DNA of 64,000 nt from Nitratiruptor sp. YY09-18 (GCF_016593235.1 NZ_AP023065.1:310001-374000), one strand, 5' to 3'. Shown: positions 15,572 to 25,586, counted from the stretch's first letter. Numbers and translations: made by a program. The notes: generated from the letters alone by a model not told the origin.

Positions 15572-16555
15572 ATGATACATAATGAGACAAAAAGAAGAAA
15601 AAAGATATTGAAGTTTTTTGGGAAATATGGATTAGATGCTTGTATCGGTGCATTTGGAGTAAGCAGAAGAACACTCTTTCGATGGAAAAAAAGCATACAA
15701 TGATGCAAATAGCGGTATTAAAGCCTTAAATCCAAAATCACATAGACCAAAAAGAGTAAGAGAATCAAAAGTACCAAGAGAGATTGTTAATGAGATAAAA
15801 CGATGAAGAGAAGAGTATCCCTATATCGGCAAAGCAAAACTCTACCATCTACTGAAACCCTTTTGTGAAGAAAAAGGTTTTAAAACTCCATCAGAGTCCA
15901 CTATAGGAAGAATTATCGCAAAAGCTCCAGATAAAATGAGACTCTTTCCTTACAGAGTAGACTCCAAAGGAAGAGTCAAACCTAAAAAAGAGAGTGGTAA
16001 AAATCCTAAACCAAAAAACCTTAAATCCAAACCCTTTGAACTTTGGGCAGTCAATACTATCCAAATAGTCTCCAATGGTATAAAACGCTATATCCTTACT
16101 ATGATTAACCCACTCACACGTATTGCATTTACAGTAGCAATACCTTCTAAAAGGCAAAACATACAGCATACGCCCTTGAAACTCTCATCGATGGAATAAT
16201 CTCCATCAAACATAAACGTAAACTTGAAATTCTCTTAGATAATGGAAGTGAATTAAAAAAAAGAGTTTGATGCTTTGCTTGAACAAAAAGGTTTTATCCA
16301 CTAATGGACATACTCAAGAAGCCCTAAAATGAATGCTCATAATGAGAGATTTAATAGAACATCCAAGAACAATTCATCGATTACTATGAAGAGCTGCTTT
16401 TTTACAGACTTACAAGAATTCAATAAAAAATTAGCAAAATGGCTCATCGATTACAATACTTTAATCCCCCACTATTCACTTAATCTCAAATCTCCAGTAC
16501 AATACTTCTTGAAAATCATAATGAGTGCTATATATATTGGACTTATACAAGAGAT
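15572..16555 (+). pseudogene. Decayed DDE transposase (insertion-sequence remnant)
   Basis: Once encoded a transposase with a helix-turn-helix N terminus (ACIGAFGVSRRTLFRWKK) and an rve-type integrase core (GIKRYILTMINPLTRIAF, ILLDNGSE, NERFNRT). It is broken by several frameshifts (near 15700, 16155-16165, the A-run at 16252-16264, and 16360-16405) and stops at 15804 (TGA) and 16302 (TAA). The expected first catalytic Asp in ELWAVDTI-like context is Asn (AAT at 16053). DNG and NERF portions of the triad remain. IS481/IS3-like by eye. No terminal inverted repeats or target duplication could be identified. Confidence 0.85.
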
Positions 16556-16593
16556 CCCAATATTGTCATTACTATGTTAAAATCTAGATAGCT

Positions 16594-16968
16594 TTGAGTG
16601 GCGCTAATAAATTTTTGATACAAGGCAATGGCTATGGCGTTGTCACTGCCTTGAAACTATCAGGTCTCAATTTTAAAGGAACAGATATAGTTGTGTTGTT
16701 AGCTTGTGAAACTGGAGTAGTCGATACAAAATCATCCGAAAATGTCAGTAGGCTTGCGAAAGCTTTTATTCAAGCAGGTGCCGAAGATGTCGTTATGAGT
16801 TTAAGGAAAGTGAGTGACAGTGCTACACAAGATTTAATGAGTGCTTTTTATAAGGAGCTTCACAAAAGACAATATTACTCCAAAACCTCAAAAGATGCCA
16901 AACTTAAAATGATCTCTCAAAACAAAAACTACTCCTACTGGACTCCTTTCAAAGTCTTAGGTAACTAG
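16594..16968 (+). pseudogene. C-terminal fragment of a CHAT-domain protease
   Basis: CHAT proteins are caspase-like cysteine peptidases. This 124-residue piece keeps the second half of the domain: ALSGANKFL, LKLSGLNFKGTDIVVL, the nucleophile C38 in LLACETG, then AFIQAGAEDVVMSLRKV and the LMSAFYKEL tail. Everything before ALSGAN, including the catalytic histidine, is missing; a stop at 16585 closes the frame and the dead transposase ends just upstream. The most direct reading is that the insertion or a linked deletion removed the 5' part. Probably inactive. The two genes downstream may once have been its operon partners. Confidence 0.8.
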
Positions 16969-16969
16969 A

Positions 16970-17581
16970 ATGAATGAAAAATATTCTGTATGTTGTATAA
17001 ATAAGCTATTGTTGGGATTATTAATCTATGGATTTTTCATTATTGCTTTTTATTTATACAAGGAGTATAGAAATCCTATTGTTTCGCTTTCTATTACTGA
17101 TTCGCCAGAATCGATTGTTAAATTTGATATGAGTAATAAATCGTTATTTCAAAAACTGCAAGATGTGATAGAGGAAGATTTGAAAAAGATAGAACTTAAA
17201 AATAAAAATTATCAAATGGTTATTGAAAAAAATAGGAACAATTTACATTTTATAAGCGATAGTGATTTATATTTTGTAAGTAATGATAGAAAAATACTTT
17301 TTAGTAATTTTAATGGCTTCAAAGAAAGGACTTTAATAAATACTATCTATATTAGTAAGAAATGGCTTGTGGATGTAGCTATCGATAATAGATATTTTAC
17401 AAAACAGATACTTTTATTCAAATTGAAAAAATATGATTTATGGTATGGAACACTCTTTCATAGAGACTATTTATTAAATATTGAAGCGGATGATTTTAAA
17501 TTGGAAGGAGATAAGTTTTTTATTCATTCAAAAGATAAATGGATTAAAATAGACCTTAATGCAAAAGAGGTGATAGATTGA
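16970..17581 (+). CDS. Single-pass membrane protein of unknown function
   Basis: Not recognised. A 203-residue protein with one membrane helix at about 12-30 (LLLGLLIYGFFIIAFYLY) and a C-terminal soluble part rich in Lys, Asn and beta-type sequence. It starts one nucleotide after the CHAT fragment and overlaps the next, large propeller gene by 4 nt, so the three look like one operon. No known motif seen. Confidence 0.7.
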   Translation: MNEKYSVCCINKLLLGLLIYGFFIIAFYLYKEYRNPIVSLSITDSPESIVKFDMSNKSLFQKLQDVIEEDLKKIELKNKNYQMVIEKNRNNLHFISDSDLYFVSNDRKILFSNFNGFKERTLINTIYISKKWLVDVAIDNRYFTKQILLFKLKKYDLWYGTLFHRDYLLNIEADDFKLEGDKFFIHSKDKWIKIDLNAKEVID

Positions 17582-20500
17582 TATTAAAGCTATTTTTAAT
17601 AATTCTCGTTAGCTTAAATATATTTGCAGATTTTTTGATTTACGATAAAGCACACTCCTCTTATATAACAGATATGATCTATCACAACGGCCAGATTATT
17701 ACAGTATCAAGAGATGGAACACTTAGAATTTGGGATAAAGACTCTTTTGATGAAACTATTTACTATGCCAATAAAGAGTTAGGATATGGGAATTTTTATG
17801 CAGTTGCAGCAACTGATAATTATGTTTTGGCTTCAGGGAGTTTGTATCAGCCTATTCCTATTTATATTTTTAAAAGTAATATTTTTACACTTGAACATAT
17901 AAAAACCATTCCTCAACATTCAGACACCATCAATGCAATAGATATAAGTAAAGATAATACAAAATTTATAACAGCTACAGTTGATTCTTTATATATTTAC
18001 TCTTTAAAAGATTTTACATTAGTTAAACGTATACCAATTTATAAAATATTGCCTGATAATGATATTTACGATGTAAAATTTTTAGACAACAGCCGCATTG
18101 TATTTGTAACAAGAAATTTAATAGGGGGGAAAGTTGTCATCTTTGATATAGATAAAGGAAAAATCATTGCTCAAAAAGAGCTCGGATATCATTTGTGGAG
18201 TATAGATGTAATAGGTGATAAAATTTTTACTGCAGGATATAATAAAGATTGGAATTTAGAAGAGTTTGATTTTAAACTAAACAAAATAACCAAATTTAAC
18301 ACACATGATGATGGCATTTTTAAACTTAATCACAACGGTAATTATCTCCTTGCTAGTGGTAATAGAGCTGTTTATCTTTACCATATTGTAAGTGGATATC
18401 TTTTGAACCTTGTAAAGAAAATAGAAGTTAAAGATAGATCGATGGCAAATACATTTTTAGATAAGAGTATCGATGGCAAGGTAAAATTTGCTTATGCAGA
18501 TGGAAATGTTTTAAAGATAAATAATAAACCGTATCTATATGTCGAATCAAATATATTTAAACCTTATTATATTGGCATTGAAAAAGATGGTATTGATATA
18601 GGCTATTTTTTACAATTTAATATAAAAAAGTTTACGATTGAACAATCGATCAATAAAGTAAAGCATAACTCTTACCAAAATAAAGATTTTCTTTTTAAAA
18701 TTGATACATCTTATAATAGTCGTGATACAATTGTTATATATAAAAACAGTAAAGTTTACTCCAAAATTATCAGAAATTTTCTTCAAGGTTACTACCATAT
18801 AGATGCAAAATGGTATAAAGATTATATAGCAAGCATTGGTGAATATGGTCGCTTTTATATCTATAAAAAATCGGGAGAGATTGCGGTTGAGCTTCTTGGA
18901 AGTTCCACAAAGTTAGTTGATTTTGATATAAAAGATGATTTGGCAGTAGCAGTTGATATAACTGGAGTTATCTATTTCTGGGATTTATCTGGAATAGATA
19001 TTCAAAATTGTAACAAAAAAGAGATTTTATATTTTACAAAAATGGTAATAGATAAAAATAGAAATTTTGCTATTTTTGATGATAAACATTTTTACGCTAC
19101 TTCTAATAAACTTCTCTTGACTGGAACTCTAAAAGATGGTTTGTATCACAATATTAAACCAGTAAATTTAAAAAAGAGTGATTTACAATATTTTAAAAAG
19201 CTTTTTCATAAGAAAAATAATTATGAGATTTTTCATGTTAAAGAAGAATATCCTTTAAATATTAAAGATGAACTCTTTTCCGTGTTTATATTAAAAGATA
19301 AAAAACATCTTTTAATATCTGATGATTCAAATTTGATAAAAATATTTGATGTAGAAAATGAAAAAGTTACAGATTTTATAAAAATACCAAAATATGAAAG
19401 AATTTATAGTTTTTACCAAGAAGATAAAGATTCCCCAATTTTTTTGGGAACAGACCATAGTAGAATATTAAAAATAGATAATAAAGAGTTTAAAGTTCTT
19501 CAAATAGATCTTTTACCTGACAAAATGAAAGTTAAACATATCAATATTGTTGGAGATCTCATTTTTGCAACATTAGAGCGTATATATCCTCAAAAATATT
19601 TTATACAAATTTATGACAAAGTTAATTTTTCAAAAATAACAAAGTTTCCAATAGAGTTTGATCAAAAAATCTATTCTAAGATCGAGATGTATCATAGCAA
19701 ACTCTATTTTAGCTCACTTGAAAATATTTATGAAGTGGATCTAAAAAATAAAAGAGTTAAAAAATTTGCAAAAGGTTATTTAGTTGGAAGATATAAAAAC
19801 TATCTATTAAGTAATACTTTTGGAGAAATAGTCAGAATTAATTTAGAAAACAGTAAACAAAAGCATTTAAAAATAGATGGAGATATTAAGCTTTTTAAAG
19901 ATAAAATTTATGTAAAAAGTGACGATAAGGTTCAAATATTTGATATAAAAACTCTAAAACTTTTAGCTACTATTCCTCTTAAATATGATGATTACTATTT
20001 TACTGCTTTAGATAATTTGATAGTAACTTATAAAAACGAAAGAATTGATATCTATCAAAATAAAAAGCTAAAACAGATACCCGTTGGAAAAGCTGGTGTT
20101 GAAAATATTGTCAAATATAAAAACCGCTTTTTAGTTGTCAAAACTTCTGAAATTGACATTTATAATAAAAACCTAAAACTTCTCTATTCATTTGAAAAGA
20201 GTAAATTTAACGATTTTATAGATTTTTATAATAATAAAATTTTGATGCTTGAGGGAAAAAATATTGTTTTTAGAGATTTGAAAGGCAAAATAGTAAAAAA
20301 AATAACGTTAAATAATAGCATTTTTAATACTTTATCCACAAGTCTAATACAAAACAATCTCTTATATCTTGCAACGTTTAATAATCTTTATATTGTAGAT
20401 TTAAAAAAAGAGAAGGTTTTGCAAAGTTTTAATAAGAAAATAAAACTTATATTTTTAACAAAAAAGCTTCATCATATATACCTCATTTCAAGAGATAATG

Positions 20501-20880
20501 TTTTGTATAAATTGGAAAAATTACAAAACAATTATAAACTAAAAAAAGTTCTGAATAACATAAAAGTTTCATTAGTCAATACATATAAAAATTACACTAT
20601 TTGGATAAATAGTAATATAATTAAAATAGTTAAAAATTCAAAGGTTGTATACAAAGAAAAATTTAATGATGATATTATAAAAGTTATTGCAAATGATGCT
20701 TATATAGTAGCAACATCAAAAGATAAACTCTATATTTTTAAAAATGACAAATTACAAAAAATTGTAAAAATAGTTCCTTCGATAAATTCTATAAAGAGTA
20801 TATCGTTTTATGATAAAAACTCTGTTTTAGTTGCTATGGAAACGGGTAATATTGAAATAATAAAAATGAAACAATTTTAA
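17578..20880 (+). CDS. Very large secreted beta-propeller (WD40-like) protein
   Basis: 1,100 residues with a signal peptide at 1-17 (LFLIILVSLNIFA). The N-terminal part has WD40-like blades (VSRDGTLRIWDKDSF, AIDISKDNTKFITATVDSLYIYSL, VAVDITGVIYFWDLSGID, LLISDDSNLIKIFDVEN) and blade-like repeats continue to the C terminus, probably two or more propellers. No catalytic domain seen. Such scaffolds bind partners; here likely in the periplasm. The start is TTG at 17578, overlapping the previous stop (TTGA) with AGAGG upstream. Follows a truncated CHAT gene and a membrane-anchored protein. Very AT-rich like its neighbours. Confidence 0.8.
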   Translation: MILKLFLIILVSLNIFADFLIYDKAHSSYITDMIYHNGQIITVSRDGTLRIWDKDSFDETIYYANKELGYGNFYAVAATDNYVLASGSLYQPIPIYIFKSNIFTLEHIKTIPQHSDTINAIDISKDNTKFITATVDSLYIYSLKDFTLVKRIPIYKILPDNDIYDVKFLDNSRIVFVTRNLIGGKVVIFDIDKGKIIAQKELGYHLWSIDVIGDKIFTAGYNKDWNLEEFDFKLNKITKFNTHDDGIFKLNHNGNYLLASGNRAVYLYHIVSGYLLNLVKKIEVKDRSMANTFLDKSIDGKVKFAYADGNVLKINNKPYLYVESNIFKPYYIGIEKDGIDIGYFLQFNIKKFTIEQSINKVKHNSYQNKDFLFKIDTSYNSRDTIVIYKNSKVYSKIIRNFLQGYYHIDAKWYKDYIASIGEYGRFYIYKKSGEIAVELLGSSTKLVDFDIKDDLAVAVDITGVIYFWDLSGIDIQNCNKKEILYFTKMVIDKNRNFAIFDDKHFYATSNKLLLTGTLKDGLYHNIKPVNLKKSDLQYFKKLFHKKNNYEIFHVKEEYPLNIKDELFSVFILKDKKHLLISDDSNLIKIFDVENEKVTDFIKIPKYERIYSFYQEDKDSPIFLGTDHSRILKIDNKEFKVLQIDLLPDKMKVKHINIVGDLIFATLERIYPQKYFIQIYDKVNFSKITKFPIEFDQKIYSKIEMYHSKLYFSSLENIYEVDLKNKRVKKFAKGYLVGRYKNYLLSNTFGEIVRINLENSKQKHLKIDGDIKLFKDKIYVKSDDKVQIFDIKTLKLLATIPLKYDDYYFTALDNLIVTYKNERIDIYQNKKLKQIPVGKAGVENIVKYKNRFLVVKTSEIDIYNKNLKLLYSFEKSKFNDFIDFYNNKILMLEGKNIVFRDLKGKIVKKITLNNSIFNTLSTSLIQNNLLYLATFNNLYIVDLKKEKVLQSFNKKIKLIFLTKKLHHIYLISRDNVLYKLEKLQNNYKLKKVLNNIKVSLVNTYKNYTIWINSNIIKIVKNSKVVYKEKFNDDIIKVIANDAYIVATSKDKLYIFKNDKLQKIVKIVPSINSIKSISFYDKNSVLVAMETGNIEIIKMKQF

Positions 20881-20925
20881 TAGTAAAGAATAAATTGTGT
20901 ATTATGAAAGCTTTAACAACATAAT

Positions 20926-21627
20926 ATGATGCTATCAAACATAAAAAAAATAGATTCAGATTCAATATTATTAAGCTTAATTGTTCTATCTACTCTTTTT
21001 TGGTTATTTGGTATATTCATAGGTCTTGATGAGAATTTGTTGTCAAAATTTCTTTTATCATCAATATCTTTTTCAGTTATATTATTAAATATTGAAGTTA
21101 TTCAATATAAGCATAAATTAAATAGTGATATTGATGAAAAATTCCTCATCCAAGGCAGTATAAAAATATTTAAAAACTATTTTATATATTTAAATAAAAA
21201 AATTGGATATAACGAGATTGTTGATATTCAAATAAAAGATATAAAATATTATCGAAGTAAATTTAAAAATTTTGAAATATTACTAAAACTTAAAAATGGA
21301 GAACGAGTATTTGATAATGGTAGATACTTAAGTGGAAATATAACTAATGAAAAAAGATTAAAGTGGGAATTTTTAATATTTTATCTTAAAAACAAAAATC
21401 ATAGATGTAACAAAATTTCAAATTTTAAAAAAAATATCGTAAAGTATTTATTAATAATCCATATAATAATTTATTTTGCCTTTTTGATTAATAGTGTATT
21501 GTTTCCAGTATTGTTAATTGAGATTGCCATAAACATACTTATTAGTTATTACATACTAGAAAGTTTTCACAAAATAAAAAGATGTTTTTATTTACAAAAA
21601 ATGTTAAATTTATTGAATAAAAAATAA
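20926..21627 (+). CDS. Multi-pass membrane protein of unknown function
   Basis: Not recognised. The 233-residue protein has two N-terminal helices (about 15-55), a soluble middle part with alternating beta-like pattern (IDEKFLIQGSIKIFKNYFIYL, IGYNEIVDIQIKDIKYYR) reminiscent of bacterial PH-like domains, and two C-terminal helices (about 170-210). ATG codons at 20926 and 20929 are both possible; there is no clear ribosome site. Last gene of the AT-rich island before alr. Confidence 0.6.
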   Translation: MMLSNIKKIDSDSILLSLIVLSTLFWLFGIFIGLDENLLSKFLLSSISFSVILLNIEVIQYKHKLNSDIDEKFLIQGSIKIFKNYFIYLNKKIGYNEIVDIQIKDIKYYRSKFKNFEILLKLKNGERVFDNGRYLSGNITNEKRLKWEFLIFYLKNKNHRCNKISNFKKNIVKYLLIIHIIIYFAFLINSVLFPVLLIEIAINILISYYILESFHKIKRCFYLQKMLNLLNKK

Positions 21628-21875
21628 AAATTGAAAACTTAATATAAATTTTCTCATTATCTCTTATTATTTTATTCGTTGATACCATATATTTGCTGAT
21701 ATTATATTAATTTATTTGAAACTATATAAAATTTGTAAGAATATAGCGATTCCCCGCCTAACTGCATAGGTGATAATACGTTCATACAAGGCAGAAAAGA
21801 GTTAGTGATGGATAAGCAGTATAGTTTATTAAATAATGTAAATGTTTTCGTCTGTATATTTGCTACAATTCCCTC
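21628..21875. other. Noncoding gap at the island edge
   Basis: 248 bp with no credible gene. A GC-richer patch (about 21748-21810, CCCCGCCTAACTGCATAGG...) stands out against AT-rich surroundings and contains no ORF; it may be island-end or small RNA sequence. TACAAT at about 21864-21869 could be an alr -10 box, close to the ATG. Confidence 0.35.
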
Positions 21876-22880
21876 ATGGGTTATATAAAACTATCAAAAA
21901 GTGCATTTTTTCATAATTTAGGGCTTATCATCAAAAGAGCGGGCTGTAAAGATAAAGTAGCTATCGTTTTAAAAGACAATGCCTATGGCCATGGGCTTTT
22001 GGAGATTGCTAAATTAGCAAATGAATATGGCATTAAAAGAGCAGTAGTGAGGAATACCGCTGAAGCTAAAGAAATAGAAAATCTTTTTGATTACATTCTC
22101 ATTTTAGCTGATGCTCCACAGCAAAAAGTGAAGTTCCACTATACAATCAATAGCTTAGAAGATCTCAAAAAATTTCCCACTGGCTCCAATATTGAGCTTA
22201 AAGTTGATACAGGAATGCATAGAAATGGCATTGTGCCAGATGAATTGGAAGAGGCTTTTACACTTATCAAAAAAAGAGGTCTTAATCTCAAAGGTATTTT
22301 TACTCACTTTCGCAGTGCAGATGAGTTAAGTAGCGAGCTTTTTTGGCAAGAAAGAATCTTTGATGAAGTAAAAAGGAGAAGTTTAGAGCTTGTTAAAAGG
22401 TATGGACTACTTCAGCCTCTTTTTCACTCTTGCAACTCAGCAGCGCTTTTTCGCAAGCAAAAGTTAGATGATGATTTTGCAAGAGTTGGCATCGCAGCCT
22501 ATGGGTATTTAGAGAGTGATGAGATTTTTGATCTGCCTCCTTTGCAGTCAGTTCTCTCCCTTTGGGCAAAGAAGCTCTCCACAAGATCATTACAAAAAGG
22601 GCAGCGAGTAGGATATGGAGGCGTGTTTGAGGCTGATCGGGATATGGTAGTCTCTGCCTATGATATTGGCTATGGAGATGGGATTTTCCGTGCGCAAAAA
22701 AGCATAGTTAATGGAAAGATACTTGGTCGCGTGAGCATGGATAGTATCATTGTAGAGGGCGAGCAGGATGAGATCTGTATTTTTGATGATGCGAAAAAGG
22801 TAGCTAAAGAGATAGGTACAATTAGCTATGAAGTGCTTGTAAAACTCAGTCAGAGTCTACCTCGTATAGTTTGTGAGTAG
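21876..22880 (+). CDS. alr: Alanine racemase
   Basis: PLP enzyme making D-alanine for peptidoglycan. K33 in LKDNAYGHG binds PLP, the catalytic tyrosine is in VGYGGVF, and GYGDG and GRVSMDS motifs are present; 334 residues, slightly short but complete. ATG start directly after a possible -10 box. The last 24 nt overlap the convergent downstream gene. Marks the return to backbone base composition after the island. Confidence 0.93.
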   Translation: MGYIKLSKSAFFHNLGLIIKRAGCKDKVAIVLKDNAYGHGLLEIAKLANEYGIKRAVVRNTAEAKEIENLFDYILILADAPQQKVKFHYTINSLEDLKKFPTGSNIELKVDTGMHRNGIVPDELEEAFTLIKKRGLNLKGIFTHFRSADELSSELFWQERIFDEVKRRSLELVKRYGLLQPLFHSCNSAALFRKQKLDDDFARVGIAAYGYLESDEIFDLPPLQSVLSLWAKKLSTRSLQKGQRVGYGGVFEADRDMVVSAYDIGYGDGIFRAQKSIVNGKILGRVSMDSIIVEGEQDEICIFDDAKKVAKEIGTISYEVLVKLSQSLPRIVCE

Positions 22881-23225
22881 TACTCCATCGATCCCTGCTT
22901 CAATTACCTTTTCAATGAGTCTCTCATCGATTTTGGCTATCACTTTCGCATCGAAAAGATAATTTTCAGCTACTTTTTGTACCTCTTTTGCCAAAGAGAG
23001 GTTACAGAGTAAGAATTTTGCTTCCAGAGCATTTGCATAGACTGCCTCAGTGATGGAAGATATCCATGCTGCACAAGTGATGTTGTTTTCTTGGCAGTAG
23101 CGCAAAAGCTCAAAGTCAAAATCAAATGCCACAATCGCACTGGCTGGTGTTTGTGCGATTTCTTCTTTGCTTTTTACAAACATAATTGATGGATTTGGAA
23201 TATGTGGATGGCCAAAAATTATCAT
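22857..23225 (-). CDS. Conserved hypothetical protein
   Basis: Not assigned. 122 residues with an alternating alpha/beta pattern (SAIVAFDFDFELLRYCQENN, AKVIAKIDERLIEKVIEAGIDGVLL) that suggests a Rossmann- or TIM-barrel-like half fold. The ATG at 23225 overlaps the stop of the upstream zinc-ribbon gene by 4 nt; a longer reading runs into that gene. Tail overlaps convergent alr. Confidence 0.65.
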   Translation of the reverse strand: MIIFGHPHIPNPSIMFVKSKEEIAQTPASAIVAFDFDFELLRYCQENNITCAAWISSITEAVYANALEAKFLLCNLSLAKEVQKVAENYLFDAKVIAKIDERLIEKVIEAGIDGVLLTNYTR

Positions 23226-23422
23226 GTTTTGACTCCTGCACATTTTTTTGAGCAGTAGTATTTGCCATTTTTGATAATTGCTTCTTTGCTACTTACAAAT
23301 GTACCACATTGATCACATTCGACCATAATGTCTGTCTCTTTATCTTCCAGAGGTTTTTTCTTAATAAAGAAATAGTATATCCCGCCAATGACTACAGCAA
23401 GGAGGAGTATTTTAAAAAGCAT
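23222..23422 (-). CDS. PP0621-like zinc-ribbon membrane protein
   Basis: 66 residues: one N-terminal membrane helix ([18 protein letters not shown]) and a zinc ribbon [13 protein letters not shown]...YYCSKKC (C-x2-C and C-x3-C). This layout fits the PP0621 family, function unknown. Overlaps rsmG's end by 11 nt and the next gene by 4 nt. Confidence 0.75.
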   Translation of the reverse strand: MLFKILLLAVVIGGIYYFFIKKKPLEDKETDIMVECDQCGTFVSSKEAIIKNGKYYCSKKCAGVKT

Positions 23423-23951
23423 CTTTTCCCTTTATAAATACGTAGTTGCGTTTGCCATGTTGTATCATTTTAAAATTTTCAATACCTTCAAGTTCATTTG
23501 GTGCTTCTTGCCCTTTATAAAAGACTATAATTGTATCATCTTTGATAAATGGATGAGCGAGAGCCAAGAGATCTTTTGTTTTGGTAACTGCTCGAGAGGT
23601 GATGAGGTCGGCTTTGAAAGGCTCAATCTTTTCTACTCTCTTATCTGCTACTGTGACATTTTCAAGATCTAAAAGTGTCTTGATATAGTGCAAGAAGCTT
23701 GCGCGTTTTTTACGAGGTTCAGCCAGAGTCCAATGGGTCTGGGGCATGGCGATGGCAAGAATGAGACCCGGAAAGCCAGCACCAGTACCAATATCCAGTG
23801 CCTTTTCTACATTTTGAGGGATATGTGGCAAAATGGCTACAGAATCTTCAATATTTTTTTGAATTTCTTGCTCACTCTTTGCTCCGGTGAGATTATGAAT
23901 TTTGTTCCATTCAAGCAGTTTTTGTGTAAAGGTGCGAAGTTTCTCTTCCAA
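23412..23951 (-). CDS. rsmG: 16S rRNA (guanine(527)-N(7))-methyltransferase
   Basis: SAM-dependent methyltransferase (GidB) acting on 16S rRNA G527. Motif [14 protein letters not shown], then [31 protein letters not shown] and the C-terminal [10 protein letters not shown] are typical. 179 residues, near the usual 180-200. Lies 9 nt after ribA and overlaps the zinc-ribbon gene. Confidence 0.93.
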   Translation of the reverse strand: MEEKLRTFTQKLLEWNKIHNLTGAKSEQEIQKNIEDSVAILPHIPQNVEKALDIGTGAGFPGLILAIAMPQTHWTLAEPRKKRASFLHYIKTLLDLENVTVADKRVEKIEPFKADLITSRAVTKTKDLLALAHPFIKDDTIIVFYKGQEAPNELEGIENFKMIQHGKRNYVFIKGKDAF

Positions 23952-23960
23952 ATGATTCCT

Positions 23961-24524
23961 TTAGAGAAGATGTCCCATTTTCTCTTTTTTTATTTTGAGA
24001 TAGTTTTCATTGTGAGGATTTGGTTCCACTTTAATAGGGATACGCTCCACAATTGCTACATCTTTGATACTCTCTATTTTTTTGGGGTTGTTGGTGAGAA
24101 GTTTAATTTTTTTGATACCGTAAAAATCGAGAATAAATTCAACTATTTCGTAAGTGCGCTCATCTGCACTAAATCCTAGCTGATGATTTGCTTCAATTGT
24201 ATCATAGCCTTTATCTTGTAGAGCATAGGCGTTAACTTTGTTAAGCAGTCCTATATTACGGCCTTCTTGACGCAGATATATTACCATGCCGCCGTGGTTT
24301 GCGATATAATTGAGAGCAAACTCTAGCTGTTCTCCACAATCGCACTTCTTACTGCCTAGAGTGTCTCCTGTGAGGCATTCAGAATGTACGCGGACAGCTG
24401 GAATTTTTGGAAGCTCTTTTGACATAATGACAAGATGCTCTTTGCAGCCCTCGGCAAAACATTGAATGAGAAAATCCCCATATTTTGTAGGTAGATTGGC
24501 TACTTCACTAACCTTTATCTCCAT
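23961..24524 (-). CDS. ribA: GTP cyclohydrolase II
   Basis: First committed enzyme of riboflavin synthesis. Zinc-binding cysteines and substrate motif are visible in [21 protein letters not shown], with the catalytic [11 protein letters not shown] stretch and the C-terminal LLTNNPKKI motif. A stand-alone RibA of 187 residues from the ATG at 24524 (GAAAGAGAAAA upstream); a longer reading from 24569 lacks support. Divergent from hemB with about 60 bp between. Confidence 0.94.
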   Translation of the reverse strand: MEIKVSEVANLPTKYGDFLIQCFAEGCKEHLVIMSKELPKIPAVRVHSECLTGDTLGSKKCDCGEQLEFALNYIANHGGMVIYLRQEGRNIGLLNKVNAYALQDKGYDTIEANHQLGFSADERTYEIVEFILDFYGIKKIKLLTNNPKKIESIKDVAIVERIPIKVEPNPHNENYLKIKKEKMGHLL

Positions 24525-24585
24525 TTTTCTCTTTCTTTTGGTAAAATGTAAATAGATTATATCAAACAATTATATATAAAGGATT

Positions 24586-25554
24586 ATGATGTTCAAACGC
24601 TTTCGTAGACTCAGACTCAATCCCGTCCTTCGAAATCTTGTCCAAGAAACTAGACTTGATATCCATGATTTTATTTATCCGTTATTTGTCAGAAGTGGTG
24701 AAGGGATCAAGAACGAAGTAGCTTCAATGCCAGGTGTCTATCAGATGAGTATTGATAATATTCTCAAAGAGTGTGAAGAGCTTAAAGCTTTGGGTCTCAA
24801 AGCAATTATTCTTTTTGGGATTCCAGATACCAAAGATAGTGTTGGGAGTGAAGCTCTCTGTGAGCATGGGATTATAGCCAGAGCTGTGCGAGCTATCAAG
24901 CAAGCTCATCCTGACATGTTTGTCGTTACCGATCTTTGCTTTTGTGAGTATACCGACCATGGTCATTGTGGAGTACTCGATCCAAAACTCCAAACAGTTG
25001 ATAATGATGCAACACTGACTCTCCTTGCAGAGCAAGCAATTATTCACGCAAAAGCGGGAGCCGATATGATCGCTCCAAGTGGTATGATGGATGGTATGAT
25101 TAGTGCGATTCGTGCTGGACTTGATGAGGCTGGATTTAGTCATATTCCTATTATGAGCTATTCGACAAAATTTGCAAGTGCTTACTATGGACCATTCCGT
25201 GATGTGGCTGAATCTGCTCCAAGTTTTGGAGATAGACGTAGTTACCAGATGAATCCGGCGAATAGACGAGAGGCAATTTTGGAGAGTATCGAGGATGAGA
25301 CTGAAGGTGCAGATATCCTCATGGTCAAGCCTGCGCTGGCCTATCTTGATATTGTACGTGATATTCGCGAGGCAAGCATGCTTCCCCTCGCAGTTTATAA
25401 TGTTAGCGGTGAATACTCTATGCTCAAAATGGCTGCAAAAGCTGGTGTGATTGATTATGAGCGTGTGATGATGGAAACTCTCATCGGATTTAAGCGAGCA
25501 GGTGCGGATATAATTATCACTTATCATGCCAAAGAGGCTGCAAAGCTGCTATAA
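24586..25554 (+). CDS. hemB: Delta-aminolevulinic acid dehydratase
   Basis: Condenses two 5-aminolevulinate molecules to porphobilinogen in haem synthesis. Schiff-base lysines in [16 protein letters not shown] and [12 protein letters not shown]; metal-site region [17 protein letters not shown]. 322 residues, usual size. Start is ATG 24586 or the adjacent ATG 24589, after AAAGGA. Followed by argF; hemN lies three genes on, so haem genes cluster here. Confidence 0.96.
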   Translation: MMFKRFRRLRLNPVLRNLVQETRLDIHDFIYPLFVRSGEGIKNEVASMPGVYQMSIDNILKECEELKALGLKAIILFGIPDTKDSVGSEALCEHGIIARAVRAIKQAHPDMFVVTDLCFCEYTDHGHCGVLDPKLQTVDNDATLTLLAEQAIIHAKAGADMIAPSGMMDGMISAIRAGLDEAGFSHIPIMSYSTKFASAYYGPFRDVAESAPSFGDRRSYQMNPANRREAILESIEDETEGADILMVKPALAYLDIVRDIREASMLPLAVYNVSGEYSMLKMAAKAGVIDYERVMMETLIGFKRAGADIIITYHAKEAAKLL

Positions 25555-25555
25555 T
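25550..25555 (+). promoter_or_regulatory. Possible -10 box of argF overlapping the hemB stop
   Basis: TATAAT overlaps the hemB stop codon (TAA at 25552-25554), 32 nt before the argF TTG. Could allow argF and the genes behind it to be transcribed independently of hemB. No firm -35 box. Confidence 0.4.
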
Positions 25556-25586
25556 AAGCTTTTAATTCGCAAAAAGGAACTATAAA

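Noticed and set aside
7646-21875. Prophage
   Set aside because: No integrase, terminase, portal, capsid or tail genes seen in the AT-rich region.
24724-25527. 267-codon minus-strand frame inside hemB
   Set aside because: It is the antisense shadow of a strongly conserved gene, with an improbable Cys/His/Ser-rich product.
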